The notes under the pieces are model-generated. The model searched no databases. It saw nothing but the letters and a program-made list of their open reading frames with translations, and had not been told where the DNA came from. Shown here piece by piece: positions 8,809-15,429 of a stretch of DNA of 64,000 nucleotides (positions are counted from its first letter, which is position 1; each line of letters begins with the position of its first letter). The position numbers were made by a program, and so were the translations under genes. Source of the stretch: an uncultured Alphaproteobacteria bacterium (GTDB lineage Bacteria > Pseudomonadota > Alphaproteobacteria > HIMB59); NCBI GenBank assembly GCA_902527545.1, contig CABZPR010000001.1, positions 180,848 through 244,847 on the forward strand, written 5' to 3'.

Positions 8809-9324
8809 TTAATTCTTTTGGACTTTATGGTTCTTACAGATTTCGTAGCTTCCCTTGACCTTATAAGTAAATCTTTCAGAGTATATGATGTCATCTACCC
8901 TTATTTTTAATACATTTGTACTAGATGGTTCAATATTTACTCCACTTCCAGCTTGAATGAAGTCTTTATCATCGGTTGAACCAGGTTTTGCATAATAAAA
9001 TTTTACCCATGCTCTGTGTGTGCTTTTGTTAGTTACAGGGACAATTACATTTTGAATGTAATTATCGTCCCACACTAAATCTCCCATATCGAGATTTGCA
9101 TTATACGTTGTACAAATCTCTTTATAATAATATTGCGTTTCATTACTTTTTTTTTCATTTTTTTTGTGCTTGTTATAGCAGGCTCTTGCAATAGCATTTG
9201 CAGCAGAGTCACTAGTTACACCTTTCATGTTTTTTATAATGCAATCATCATATGCATCCGAATATAAAGGATGAGAAATCAAAGATATTATTAATAAAAA
9301 AATCCCAAAAAAATATTTCATCAA
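8809..9324 (-). CDS. Secreted protein of unknown function (island, minus strand)
   Basis: 171 residues with an N-terminal hydrophobic segment (FFGIFLLIISLISHPLYS) that looks like a cleavable signal peptide. The mature protein has paired cysteines (DDCIIKN, RACYNKH, EICTTYN and a C-terminal YEICKNHK) and a beta-rich second half. No family is recognised. Its start abuts the stop of the 9325 gene, forming a two-gene minus-strand unit inside the island. Confidence 0.6.
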   Translation of the reverse strand: MMKYFFGIFLLIISLISHPLYSDAYDDCIIKNMKGVTSDSAANAIARACYNKHKKNEKKSNETQYYYKEICTTYNANLDMGDLVWDDNYIQNVIVPVTNKSTHRAWVKFYYAKPGSTDDKDFIQAGSGVNIEPSSTNVLKIRVDDIIYSERFTYKVKGSYEICKNHKVQKN

Positions 9325-9684
9325 TTATATGTTTCTCTTAAAAAATTGTTCTTCGTAGTCCTTTATCGTTGCCATTGGGTCTCCATGATAAAATGTAGCT
9401 TTGGTTTTGAAATAGCCGAACATACTTATCTCTACTATATTGTGGTAGTTGCAACCAGCTTTACTAAATACAAACTTACCAAACCTCATTTGTCTTAGAA
9501 CGTATGTTGCAATTGGGGAGTAACTTACATTTCTCAGCTCGGGTCCATCTTTCCAAAAAAATTCATGCTTCTCTCCACAGCCACACTTGTATCTATGTCC
9601 GTCAAAATTGGATATATCCATTTGAGGAGGCTTACCACCTTTTGTAGCTAAAAAAAAATCTTCTAAAGTTTCTATAATTTTCAT
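9325..9684 (-). CDS. Small protein with Cys/His cluster (island, minus strand)
   Basis: 119 residues without signal peptide. The segment HRYKCGCGEKHEFFW, with CxC and two histidines, and a later AGCNYHN could bind a metal, possibly zinc. No known family is recognised. It is the first gene of a two-gene unit transcribed away from the island's non-coding centre. Function unknown. Confidence 0.6.
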   Translation of the reverse strand: MKIIETLEDFFLATKGGKPPQMDISNFDGHRYKCGCGEKHEFFWKDGPELRNVSYSPIATYVLRQMRFGKFVFSKAGCNYHNIVEISMFGYFKTKATFYHGDPMATIKDYEEQFFKRNI

Positions 9685-9763
9685 AAAACAAAGCTTCTCA
9701 TAAGATAAAATTATAAGATATCTTACTAAAATTTGAACCCGATTAATTAAAAATCCTAACTAA

Positions 9764-9785
9764 TTTGATGGCAGTTTGATAGCAG
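9764..9785 (+). repeat. Internal tandem 11-bp repeat TTTGATGGCAG/TTTGATAGCAG
   Basis: Two copies differ at one base and have the same 11-base period as the arm-type repeats at the island ends, but a different sequence. They lie in the 326-base gene-free centre (9685-10010). They could be binding sites for the island's regulator or a relic of another element's end. Confidence 0.5.
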
Positions 9786-9820
9786 CTGTAAATATTTTTA
9801 ATTGGTGCTTTTCTTTACAT

Positions 9821-9999
9821 CGCCCCAACAATCAGTAACCTTAAAGTTCGATTCCCAGCAGAGGGAAGACGCTATCTTGGTTAGGCGGCACCAAGACAGC
9901 CCGAAGGGGCGTCAAATCACTAACATACTCTGGGTTATCACTCCCATTGAGAAAGTCCTTTGTTAATTATTTATTTTGTTAAGTTCTCTGCTGCTTAAC
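9821..9999 (+). other. Foldable non-coding segment before the HTH gene (leader, origin or small RNA)
   Basis: In the gene-free stretch 9685-10010 a three-way fold can be drawn: outer stem GACGC (9868-9872)/GCGTC (9909-9913), inner hairpin TCTTGGT/ACCAAGA (9875-9881/9890-9896), and a CCC-GAA-GGG hairpin (9900-9908). CGCCCC at 9821-9826 could pair instead with GGGGCG at 9906-9911, giving a second state. A separate GTTAAG/CTTAAC inverted repeat sits at 9978-9999, just before the start codon. The segment is visibly richer in G+C than its surroundings. It could be a structured mRNA leader, a small RNA or a replication origin. Confidence 0.45.
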
Positions 10000-10010
10000 G
10001 GAGACAGACA

Positions 10011-10541
10011 ATGGCAACCCATTACTTCGACCCCCTAAAGAAAATTCAATCCCTAGATACTATAATTTTAAGAGACTTAACTGATAGAGCTTACAGAGTT
10101 TTTAGTTTTTTAGTTTTCAGATACAACAGTCACAGTGAGCAGTGTAATCCCAGTGTTAACTACATGGCAGCTCAAATGAATAAATCACCAAGTTATGTGA
10201 AGAGAGGGCTCAAAGAATTAAGAGATAAGCAAATAATTAGTAACACAAGAGGCTCAATTACAACGGGGTCAAATATGTACCGCTTGAGTGGAACACTGAG
10301 AGGCATCACATATTATCAGGGCTCAGATATGTCAGAACAGGAGGTCAAATCTGTATCTTTAATGGGGTCAGATGTGACCCGTAAAACTATTAAGGAATAC
10401 ATTAAAGAAGATAATAACACTGAAAATCCTGTTGAACCTGAGCTAACTAAGGGCTCTGGTTCAAAGGTCATTGAAGAAAAAGAATGGGAAAAAGCTGGCA
10501 AAATTATTTCTCAAATCATTAAGGGTAAAGTGCTAAAGTAA
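10011..10541 (+). CDS. Helix-turn-helix protein, replication-initiator/regulator type (island)
   Basis: 176 residues. Residues 20-95 match the HTH_36-type winged helix often found in plasmid or phage replication and regulatory proteins: LTDRAYRVFSFLVFRYN, then NPSVNYMAAQMNKSPSYVKRGLKELRDKQII, followed by a turn and strand. The C-terminal half is polar and probably disordered. The start is preceded by GGAGA and by the foldable segment. Likely the island's main DNA-binding protein; whether it acts in replication, excision or regulation is not visible. Confidence 0.7.
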   Translation: MATHYFDPLKKIQSLDTIILRDLTDRAYRVFSFLVFRYNSHSEQCNPSVNYMAAQMNKSPSYVKRGLKELRDKQIISNTRGSITTGSNMYRLSGTLRGITYYQGSDMSEQEVKSVSLMGSDVTRKTIKEYIKEDNNTENPVEPELTKGSGSKVIEEKEWEKAGKIISQIIKGKVLK

Positions 10542-10551
10542 ATATAAGGAA

Positions 10552-11205
10552 ATGGCAGATAAATATACATCAGACAATCTCTATGTAGATGAAATCATAA
10601 ACTTTGAATATGTAGTTAATCCAGATAAAGATGATGACTTGGATTTGTATGAATATGCAAAAGAACTAAGAAATACAAAATTTAAGCAAGTGTTAATACC
10701 TTTTAAATTTAATATGGGGCAAGAGGGAGGTATTGACGACTACTTTGTTTTCACAAAGGAATACGATAATGAAAATCAGATGAATTTACATCCTCATAAG
10801 AAACACTACCTCTATTTAACAAATTTAGAAAAAGATTACGCTTTAATGGTTTGGAAATTGCATTATGGAGAAAAGTATAAAACCGTTGCATATGAGGACT
10901 TTATAAACTCAACTAGATTTGACCTAACAGTTGAAACGATGAAGCTCAAAAAAGATAACCAGCCTTTTGATTACAGATATGTGGGCATAGTAAGCATGGT
11001 ATATGATACTCCCTCTTCAATGAGTGTAATCCTTGGGTGTATTAGGGGTCTCTCATGCGAAACATTGTGGACGCACTTTAATAAGTTTTTGTTAAATGAA
11101 AGCACTTTAGACTCAGATATTAAAGAAGCATATGACAAGGATTTAAAAAATATAGATTATGAAATAGAGTACATGAAAAGAAGTGATTGCGTATTTCCAT
11201 TTTAG
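10552..11205 (+). CDS. Acidic protein of unknown function (island)
   Basis: 217 residues, strongly acidic at the N-terminus (NPDKDDDLDLYEYAKEL) and aromatic-rich in the middle, with no signal peptide or membrane segment. It begins 10 bases after the HTH gene with an AAGGAA ribosome site, so it is in the same transcription unit. No family is recognised. Confidence 0.6.
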   Translation: MADKYTSDNLYVDEIINFEYVVNPDKDDDLDLYEYAKELRNTKFKQVLIPFKFNMGQEGGIDDYFVFTKEYDNENQMNLHPHKKHYLYLTNLEKDYALMVWKLHYGEKYKTVAYEDFINSTRFDLTVETMKLKKDNQPFDYRYVGIVSMVYDTPSSMSVILGCIRGLSCETLWTHFNKFLLNESTLDSDIKEAYDKDLKNIDYEIEYMKRSDCVFPF

Positions 11206-11226
11206 TAAAGTGTTAAAGGCTGTGTC

Positions 11227-11784
11227 ATGAGCTTAGAAGAAGTAAAACTTAAAGAAAATCTCCACGAAACTTTATTTAACACTTTTGCGCCAATTAAAGT
11301 TCTTATTAGTTCTAAGGAGCTTCCCAAAAGTCTTTGGGAGGACGATTTTCTCTTTGGCTTTTTTTTTACATTTATATCTGACCACATAAGAATTGGATAT
11401 TCCACTATAGGAAAATTTAGTGACTTTAATGAGATTCAAACTGAGCTCATGCAAAAGATTGACCCAATTAATTATGGATACATATTATCCAAAGCCCAGT
11501 ATTTTGCCTTTAACAGTAGTTCAGAGATGACTAGAGGAGGAGATATCAGCGAAAAACTCCTGTATTTATATTTCAACAAAAATAATCAGCTATTTCCAAA
11601 TGTAAAAGATGATGATGAGTTAATTTTAAATGCCGAAAAAAAAGTAAATGTTACTAGGGATTTATTTAACAAAGCTGAAGTTAACCAAGGTGATATTACC
11701 TCTTTAAATGACAATGTGATAGCGTCGTATGCACTGTTTGAGTCGGAAATCATCTCCTATGTAAGACAAAAATATAATGTGTAA
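11227..11784 (+). CDS. Unknown cytoplasmic protein (island)
   Basis: 185 residues, mixed alpha/beta in appearance with an FFFTFISDHIRIGYSTIG hydrophobic core segment and a helical acidic C-terminus. No signal peptide is visible. It lies 21 bases after the 10552 gene, and its TAA stop overlaps the ATG of the next gene. No family is recognised; the genomic setting suggests island cargo. Confidence 0.6.
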   Translation: MSLEEVKLKENLHETLFNTFAPIKVLISSKELPKSLWEDDFLFGFFFTFISDHIRIGYSTIGKFSDFNEIQTELMQKIDPINYGYILSKAQYFAFNSSSEMTRGGDISEKLLYLYFNKNNQLFPNVKDDDELILNAEKKVNVTRDLFNKAEVNQGDITSLNDNVIASYALFESEIISYVRQKYNV

Positions 11785-12350
11785 TGGTTAGAATTCTCCT
11801 AGCTCTATTATTATTAATCCCTAATTTGAGTTTGGGGGAGCACAACCCTGTTGCTGTGGAATTGAGAGCAAAAATAGAAAAAGAATTTAGAGAGGCAGGT
11901 TACTACATCAGAACTAAATTTGAAGAGCATATGTATCAATCGGAATTAAAAAAAATTGAAACTCAAAAAAGCCTTAATAGCCCTCTTACTGAGGTAAGTG
12001 AGCAAATGTTTAAGGAAAAAGAGGAATATAGAATATTTAATATTACTAAGAAAATCTTAGAAAATAATTATTTTAAAATTAAAGATGAATTAGCAAATAC
12101 TAATGATTTAGAAAATAAAAAATTATTGGAAGAAAAATTAAAAGAAGCAAAAAAAATATTTACGCTTTATGCTTTCGGAGATGAATATGAATTGGCTGAA
12201 TGTTGGGAAAATCGCAATTGTAAACCTACCACAGGAGTTTCATCTAATTTGAAACTAAAATTACCAGATAATCATATTTTTGTAGAACCGCCAAATGTAG
12301 ATATATTTATTAATGTTCAACCGAGCTTAGACAGATATATTATTGATTAA
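11784..12350 (+). CDS. Secreted helical protein, shared island signal peptide
   Basis: 188 residues. The N-terminus VRILLALLLLIPNLSLG is a clear signal peptide. The mature chain is highly charged and helical (many Lys/Glu, coiled-coil-like between residues 50 and 125), with two cysteines in ECWENRNCKP. Its signal-peptide DNA is closely similar to that of the next gene although the mature parts are unrelated, which suggests module exchange or duplication. It overlaps the upstream stop (TAATG) and abuts the downstream ATG. Confidence 0.65.
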   Translation: MVRILLALLLLIPNLSLGEHNPVAVELRAKIEKEFREAGYYIRTKFEEHMYQSELKKIETQKSLNSPLTEVSEQMFKEKEEYRIFNITKKILENNYFKIKDELANTNDLENKKLLEEKLKEAKKIFTLYAFGDEYELAECWENRNCKPTTGVSSNLKLKLPDNHIFVEPPNVDIFINVQPSLDRYIID

Positions 12351-12776
12351 ATGAAAACCCTCTTAGCCCTATTGTTATTAATCCCTAGTTTGAGTTGGGG
12401 AAACAATATGAAGTACTTGCTTTGTTATAATAACTTGTATGAATTACAAAGTATTGGTTTGAAACTCAACACAAATACTAAATTGTTTACTTCTTATCAT
12501 ATTAAACAGGCTGATGGAGAGTATTTCTTAAATAGTTATACTAGCTCAGATAATAGATACTTTGAGTCAGCTGATTATCTCAGATTCAAAATAAAAAGTT
12601 TTTTTGGTTTTAGAACTTGGGGTGTGGACAGAAAAGACTTATCTTGGGGCGAAATATTCAGCGGTTCAATTAGACCAAATGGGCTGGGTAAATGTAAAAT
12701 AATTGATACTGAACAAAATTTAATTAGCAGTCTGGAAACAATGATAGAGGACAATTTAAAAAGAAATAAAATATAA
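12351..12776 (+). CDS. Secreted small protein, shared island signal peptide
   Basis: 141 residues with signal peptide KTLLALLLLIPSLSWG, then a mature domain of about 122 residues with two cysteines (LLCYNN and GKCKIID) and many Tyr, Phe and Trp. It begins immediately after the previous stop codon. The first 50 bases are strongly similar to the start of the 11784 gene. Mature function is not recognised. Confidence 0.65.
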   Translation: MKTLLALLLLIPSLSWGNNMKYLLCYNNLYELQSIGLKLNTNTKLFTSYHIKQADGEYFLNSYTSSDNRYFESADYLRFKIKSFFGFRTWGVDRKDLSWGEIFSGSIRPNGLGKCKIIDTEQNLISSLETMIEDNLKRNKI

Positions 12777-12780
12777 AAAT

Positions 12781-13299
12781 ATGATTAATTTTTTAAAAGA
12801 GGTTTCCGCAGTATTAATAATTGGTGGAAGTCTTTTATCAGCTATATTCCTTTGGGTTTTTTTTCCTGATTATGCTTGGATACCGTTATCATTTTTGGGT
12901 GTCTTAATATTTATGGGTTGGTATCGAAGTGAACCTGGTTCAGGTCAATTTCTTGCAATCTCTTTCTTATGGATGTGTGCCTGTGTTTGCTCTTTTTATA
13001 TTTTAAGATATTTAGTAGAAGAACATTTATTTCTATATCTATCTTATGAAACAGAAAGTACTTTAATTTTTCTTGGAACTGCAGCTATGGGTACATTTGT
13101 AACTTGGTATGCTTATACTTCAGTGTGGAATGAAGCAAGAGAAAGATATGAGGAAAAGAGGAAATATTGGGACCCAAAGACAGAATATTGGGATGAAGTA
13201 GCGAATAGAGCATATAAAAAACCTAAAAATGTTATTAAGAAAAAGAAAATTGCAAAGAAAAAAGTGGTAAAAAAGAAAACTACAAAAAAAAGAAGATGA
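12781..13299 (+). CDS. Membrane protein with lysine-rich tail (island)
   Basis: 172 residues. Three to four hydrophobic segments cover residues 8-110. A charged region follows (ERYEEKRKYWDPKTEYWDE) and then a tail of alternating lysines (VIKKKKIAKKKVVKKKTTKKRR) that would lie in the cytoplasm and could touch nucleic acid or phospholipid. The last gene of the island's plus-strand run. Its stop overlaps the next start (ATGA). No family recognised. Confidence 0.6.
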   Translation: MINFLKEVSAVLIIGGSLLSAIFLWVFFPDYAWIPLSFLGVLIFMGWYRSEPGSGQFLAISFLWMCACVCSFYILRYLVEEHLFLYLSYETESTLIFLGTAAMGTFVTWYAYTSVWNEARERYEEKRKYWDPKTEYWDEVANRAYKKPKNVIKKKKIAKKKVVKKKTTKKRR

Positions 13300-13481
13300 C
13301 CAAAATAATTCAATTTAAACAACCAGAACCAAAGAAAAAGAAACCAAGAAAACACAGCCCTTCTAACTTGAACTTGCCATTTGTTGTTTCTTCTTCTGAA
13401 TGTTGCCATTTCATCTCTCCTTGTGACACAGTTGTGACAGAGAGAGTTAAACGTGCTAGAAGTGGCTTACTGCGGGCGTAG
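13296..13481 (+). CDS. Chimeric short ORF at the island's right junction (probably truncated)
   Basis: 61 codons. The ATG overlaps the upstream stop as a coupled gene would, and the first 20 residues (ending PKKKKPRKH) look like a genuine N-terminus. From about base 13356 onward the frame reads antisense through an integrase 5' stub, the arm-type repeats and finally into the tRNA, where it stops. I read this as a gene cut by a deletion and fused by chance to non-coding DNA. Confidence 0.35.
   Translation: MTKIIQFKQPEPKKKKPRKHSPSNLNLPFVVSSSECCHFISPCDTVVTERVKRARSGLLRA
13356..13409 (-). pseudogene. 5' stub of a tyrosine-recombinase (integrase) gene
   Basis: On the minus strand an ATG preceded by GGAGAGATGA opens 18 codons reading MATFRRRNNKWQVQVRRA. 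This is the typical start of phage-type integrases with an arm-DNA-binding domain. After that the frame turns into phenylalanine- and tryptophan-rich nonsense (antisense of a lysine-rich gene). The stub lies between the island cargo and the right-end arm repeats, where the integrase gene of such elements normally starts. The remainder has been deleted, with the junction near 13355. Confidence 0.65.
13421..13440 (+). repeat. Right-end arm-type repeats: TTGTGACA twice, 11-bp period
   Basis: TTGTGACA at 13421-13428 and 13432-13439 mirrors the left-end pair in sequence, spacing and orientation. It lies directly upstream of the integrase stub's start and 32 bases before the right tRNA copy. In the excised circle both pairs would flank the tRNA core. 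Confidence 0.6.
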
Positions 13482-13546
13482 CTCAGGGGTAGAGCGCAAC
13501 CTTGCCAAGGTTGAAGTCGAGGGTTCGAATCCCTTCGCCCGCTCCA
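13472..13546 (+). tRNA. tRNA-Gly (GCC), right copy with encoded CCA
   Basis: Identical over all 75 bases to the left copy, with the same GCC anticodon and encoded CCA; identity continues 3 bases beyond and stops abruptly on both sides. Upstream, TTGTGA (13432) and a GCTAGA about 17 bases later could act as a weak promoter. Both copies look functional. Confidence 0.97.
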
Positions 13547-13581
13547 AAAACATTGTAATCACTTAATTTTCTGAAAATCTT

Positions 13582-13610
13582 TTCAATACAGTTCAATACA
13601 GTTTTGTATT
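13582..13610. repeat. Tandem 2 x TTCAATACAG followed by palindrome AATACA-N4-TGTATT
   Basis: Two perfect 10-base copies lie 35 bases outside the right tRNA copy; the second copy is part of a perfect 6-bp inverted repeat. The site is just upstream of the next small gene, so it could be an operator. By position it could also be the arm site of a different element that once used the same tRNA. Confidence 0.45.
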
Positions 13611-13613
13611 ATT

Positions 13614-13997
13614 ATGATATATATGAAAATTCTTCTTACAATTCTTTTTTTAATAATTCCCAATTATATTTTTGCCAAAGACTATATTTGTACTGAAGAA
13701 AAAAATACCGGTTTTGATCCATCAAATAATTTTAAAATTACGTCAGTTAAAAATATTAGTTTTCCATTAGTAATTAATTTTGAAGACTATGATATGTATT
13801 CTGCGGAAATTTTTATGATGTCTAATGTAAAATGCATTTATGAAGAATTTAATGGAACTCTTTACTGTTTAAGTAACTATGGAACTTCTTTAGCATTTTT
13901 TCCAGAAGAAAATTATTTTGCAATGAGTAATCTCTTTATAGACACTAACTATGAAGACTCTATATTAGTTTCATATGGTTACTGCAGAGAAAAATGA
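13614..13997 (+). CDS. Small secreted cysteine-containing protein
   Basis: 127 residues from the first ATG; a second in-frame ATG at 13623 gives the better signal peptide (MKILLTILFLIIPNYIFA, cleavage near AKDYIC). The mature chain carries four cysteines (YICTEE, VKCIYEE, LYCLSN and GYCREK) and a pattern TEEKNTGFDPSNNFK that I associate with short secreted proteins of marine alphaproteobacteria, without known function. It lies just outside the right tRNA copy but matches the island genes in style. Confidence 0.65.
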   Translation: MIYMKILLTILFLIIPNYIFAKDYICTEEKNTGFDPSNNFKITSVKNISFPLVINFEDYDMYSAEIFMMSNVKCIYEEFNGTLYCLSNYGTSLAFFPEENYFAMSNLFIDTNYEDSILVSYGYCREK

Positions 13998-14009
13998 TCG
14001 TTGGTAGGA

Positions 14010-14015
14010 TATAAT
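14010..14015 (+). promoter_or_regulatory. Promoter -10 box TATAAT for the 14049 gene
   Basis: The segment GGTAGGATATAATTATT is nearly identical to the one at 8061-8077 inside the island. A ribosome site (TTAGGAAA) and ATG follow 33 bases later. No good -35 is seen. Confidence 0.5.
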
Positions 14016-14048
14016 TATTATAATAAAATAAAAAATTAGGAAATAATC

Positions 14049-14462
14049 ATGAGTATACAAGAGTTAGTTGAAAAGGTTAAAGATGAATGGGAAGGAATAT
14101 TTATTGAACAAGAAGATAATATTAGAAATATTTTTTTGAGTAATTTAGAAGTATCAATATCTATGGGCATTAGCTTAGAAGTTATATCTATTGAAGAAAC
14201 AAACTATCTAGCAGGAAAATTAAACCTTATATGTGAAGGAGAAGATGAAAAACCTATTGGGTGGTCTGACGTAGGTATTAATGAAAATATGTTTGAAGGT
14301 ATGGCTGATTTTTTATCTGAAGCATTTACTGAATGGGCTGAGAAAGGCGCTGACAACGGCTCACTTAATTTCCCAGAGGAGATATCTAAAATAATTAAAC
14401 AAGAGGGAGAAATAGAATTTTACGGAGTAAATGTATTTTGGAATAATGAGTCAGTGCATTAA
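14049..14462 (+). CDS. Acidic protein of unknown function
   Basis: 137 residues, very acidic (many Glu), without signal peptide. Helical stretches at both ends surround a segment of the form GWSDVGINENMFEGMADFLSEAF. Preceded by an AGGAAA ribosome site and a TATAAT box shared with an island gene. No family is recognised. It may belong to a second, decayed island next to the tRNA. Confidence 0.6.
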   Translation: MSIQELVEKVKDEWEGIFIEQEDNIRNIFLSNLEVSISMGISLEVISIEETNYLAGKLNLICEGEDEKPIGWSDVGINENMFEGMADFLSEAFTEWAEKGADNGSLNFPEEISKIIKQEGEIEFYGVNVFWNNESVH

Positions 14463-14515
14463 TAAGTGAGTAAAGCATTAAAATTTTTTTGCTAGGTAAA
14501 GATTACATTACTATT

Positions 14516-15391
14516 TTAATCAACAAATTTTAGATCAGGGTTAACGTTGATATCTACATCTTCAATAGAATTGCCCCTTCTCACCTCATCATAATATACA
14601 ATTTGAGTTGGTGTTTCTCCTTTAAATGATGTGTAGTTACTAATAAATGACTGATATATACCGTGTTTAAAGTAAATTGACTCTGGCTCAAAAAATATTG
14701 GCGATTTTAAAATTTTAACAACATTATTCCCATCAACCCAGGCATCTATTCTCTTTTTTTCAAAATCTAAGCATAAAGAGATATCTGTCCAAACCCCTCT
14801 CATGCTTTTTAATGTTTTTAATTTATAATATTTAGATTCATCCTTAACATTGTCTCTTGATCCACTTAGTTTATGCCAATTTAAATATAAATTTCCTTTT
14901 CTAGCATCAATTTGAATCAATGGTGGGTAGGAAGATAAACTATTTGCTTTTCCAGATGGACCGCCCTTTTGGTGTATCTGACCTAATGTTGTGCTAACTC
15001 CCCTAATATCAGTAAAACTATTAGATAGTTTTATACTGTAACCATAACACTGTCTCCCAGATATTGGTTGATTTGGTTCTGATGAAAGTTCAATCCTTTG
15101 TCTATCATTATCACAATCATTCCAATTTTCATCACCAAAACAATCGCCATATCTAAGTTCAAACTTTTGATAATAATTTCCACTCCGTGATTTTAAATTG
15201 TTCTCTATATAACTAAAATTATGTTTATTTTGGCTCATATAATTTTTATGAAACTTAAAACCGCTATTTGATGTTTCGATATATAATTTATTATTTTTAT
15301 CAACAAGGTAATTGTTAGCCAAAATATTAAATTTGAATATTAATAAAAAAAATATTACGTTAAAAATTCTACTGATTGATAATTTAAGCAT
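14516..15391 (-). CDS. Secreted polysaccharide lyase-like protein (heparin lyase I fold)
   Basis: 291 residues with an N-terminal hydrophobic signal (FNVIFFLLIFKFNILA). The mature protein matches the jelly-roll polysaccharide lyase pattern (Polysacc_lyase, PF14099 type): RIELSS, CYGYSIKLSNSF, LGQIHQKGG, PPLIQIDARKGNLYLNW, RGVWTDISLCLDF, RIDAWVDG and YFKHGIYQSF. Such enzymes cleave uronic-acid polysaccharides in the periplasm or outside the cell by beta-elimination; the substrate cannot be told from sequence. Neighbours are a sulfotransferase and an alpha/alpha-barrel protein, so the locus may build or trim a sulfated, uronate-containing glycan. Confidence 0.75.
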   Translation of the reverse strand: MLKLSISRIFNVIFFLLIFKFNILANNYLVDKNNKLYIETSNSGFKFHKNYMSQNKHNFSYIENNLKSRSGNYYQKFELRYGDCFGDENWNDCDNDRQRIELSSEPNQPISGRQCYGYSIKLSNSFTDIRGVSTTLGQIHQKGGPSGKANSLSSYPPLIQIDARKGNLYLNWHKLSGSRDNVKDESKYYKLKTLKSMRGVWTDISLCLDFEKKRIDAWVDGNNVVKILKSPIFFEPESIYFKHGIYQSFISNYTSFKGETPTQIVYYDEVRRGNSIEDVDINVNPDLKFVD

Positions 15392-15429
15392 TTTCTATTA
15401 AATGATCGTAAAATAAATTTTAATTACCA

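Larger units (their letters stand above)
7615..13549. mobile_element. tRNA-Gly-bounded integrative island without its own integrase
   Basis: A 78-bp perfect direct repeat (7615-7692 and 13472-13549) that contains the whole tRNA-Gly gene brackets a block of small orphan genes. Just inside each end lie two tandem copies of a TTGTGACA-type repeat with 11-bp period, as expected for arm-type sites of a tyrosine recombinase. The only trace of an integrase is an 18-codon 5' stub at 13356-13409. Cargo consists of short secreted proteins, an HTH protein and unknowns, with no capsid, conjugation or restriction genes recognisable. It resembles a non-autonomous integrative element or satellite that would need an integrase supplied in trans. 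Unit length is 5,857 bp. Confidence 0.8.

Noticed and set aside
9845-9860. TTCGATTCCC segment looking like a tRNA T-loop
   Set aside because: The flanking bases do not form a T-stem and no acceptor end follows.
13113-13409. Full 98-residue minus-strand ORF as a functional protein
   Set aside because: Only the first 18 codons look genuine (integrase start). The rest is antisense of a lysine-rich gene and gives a Phe/Trp-rich nonsense chain.
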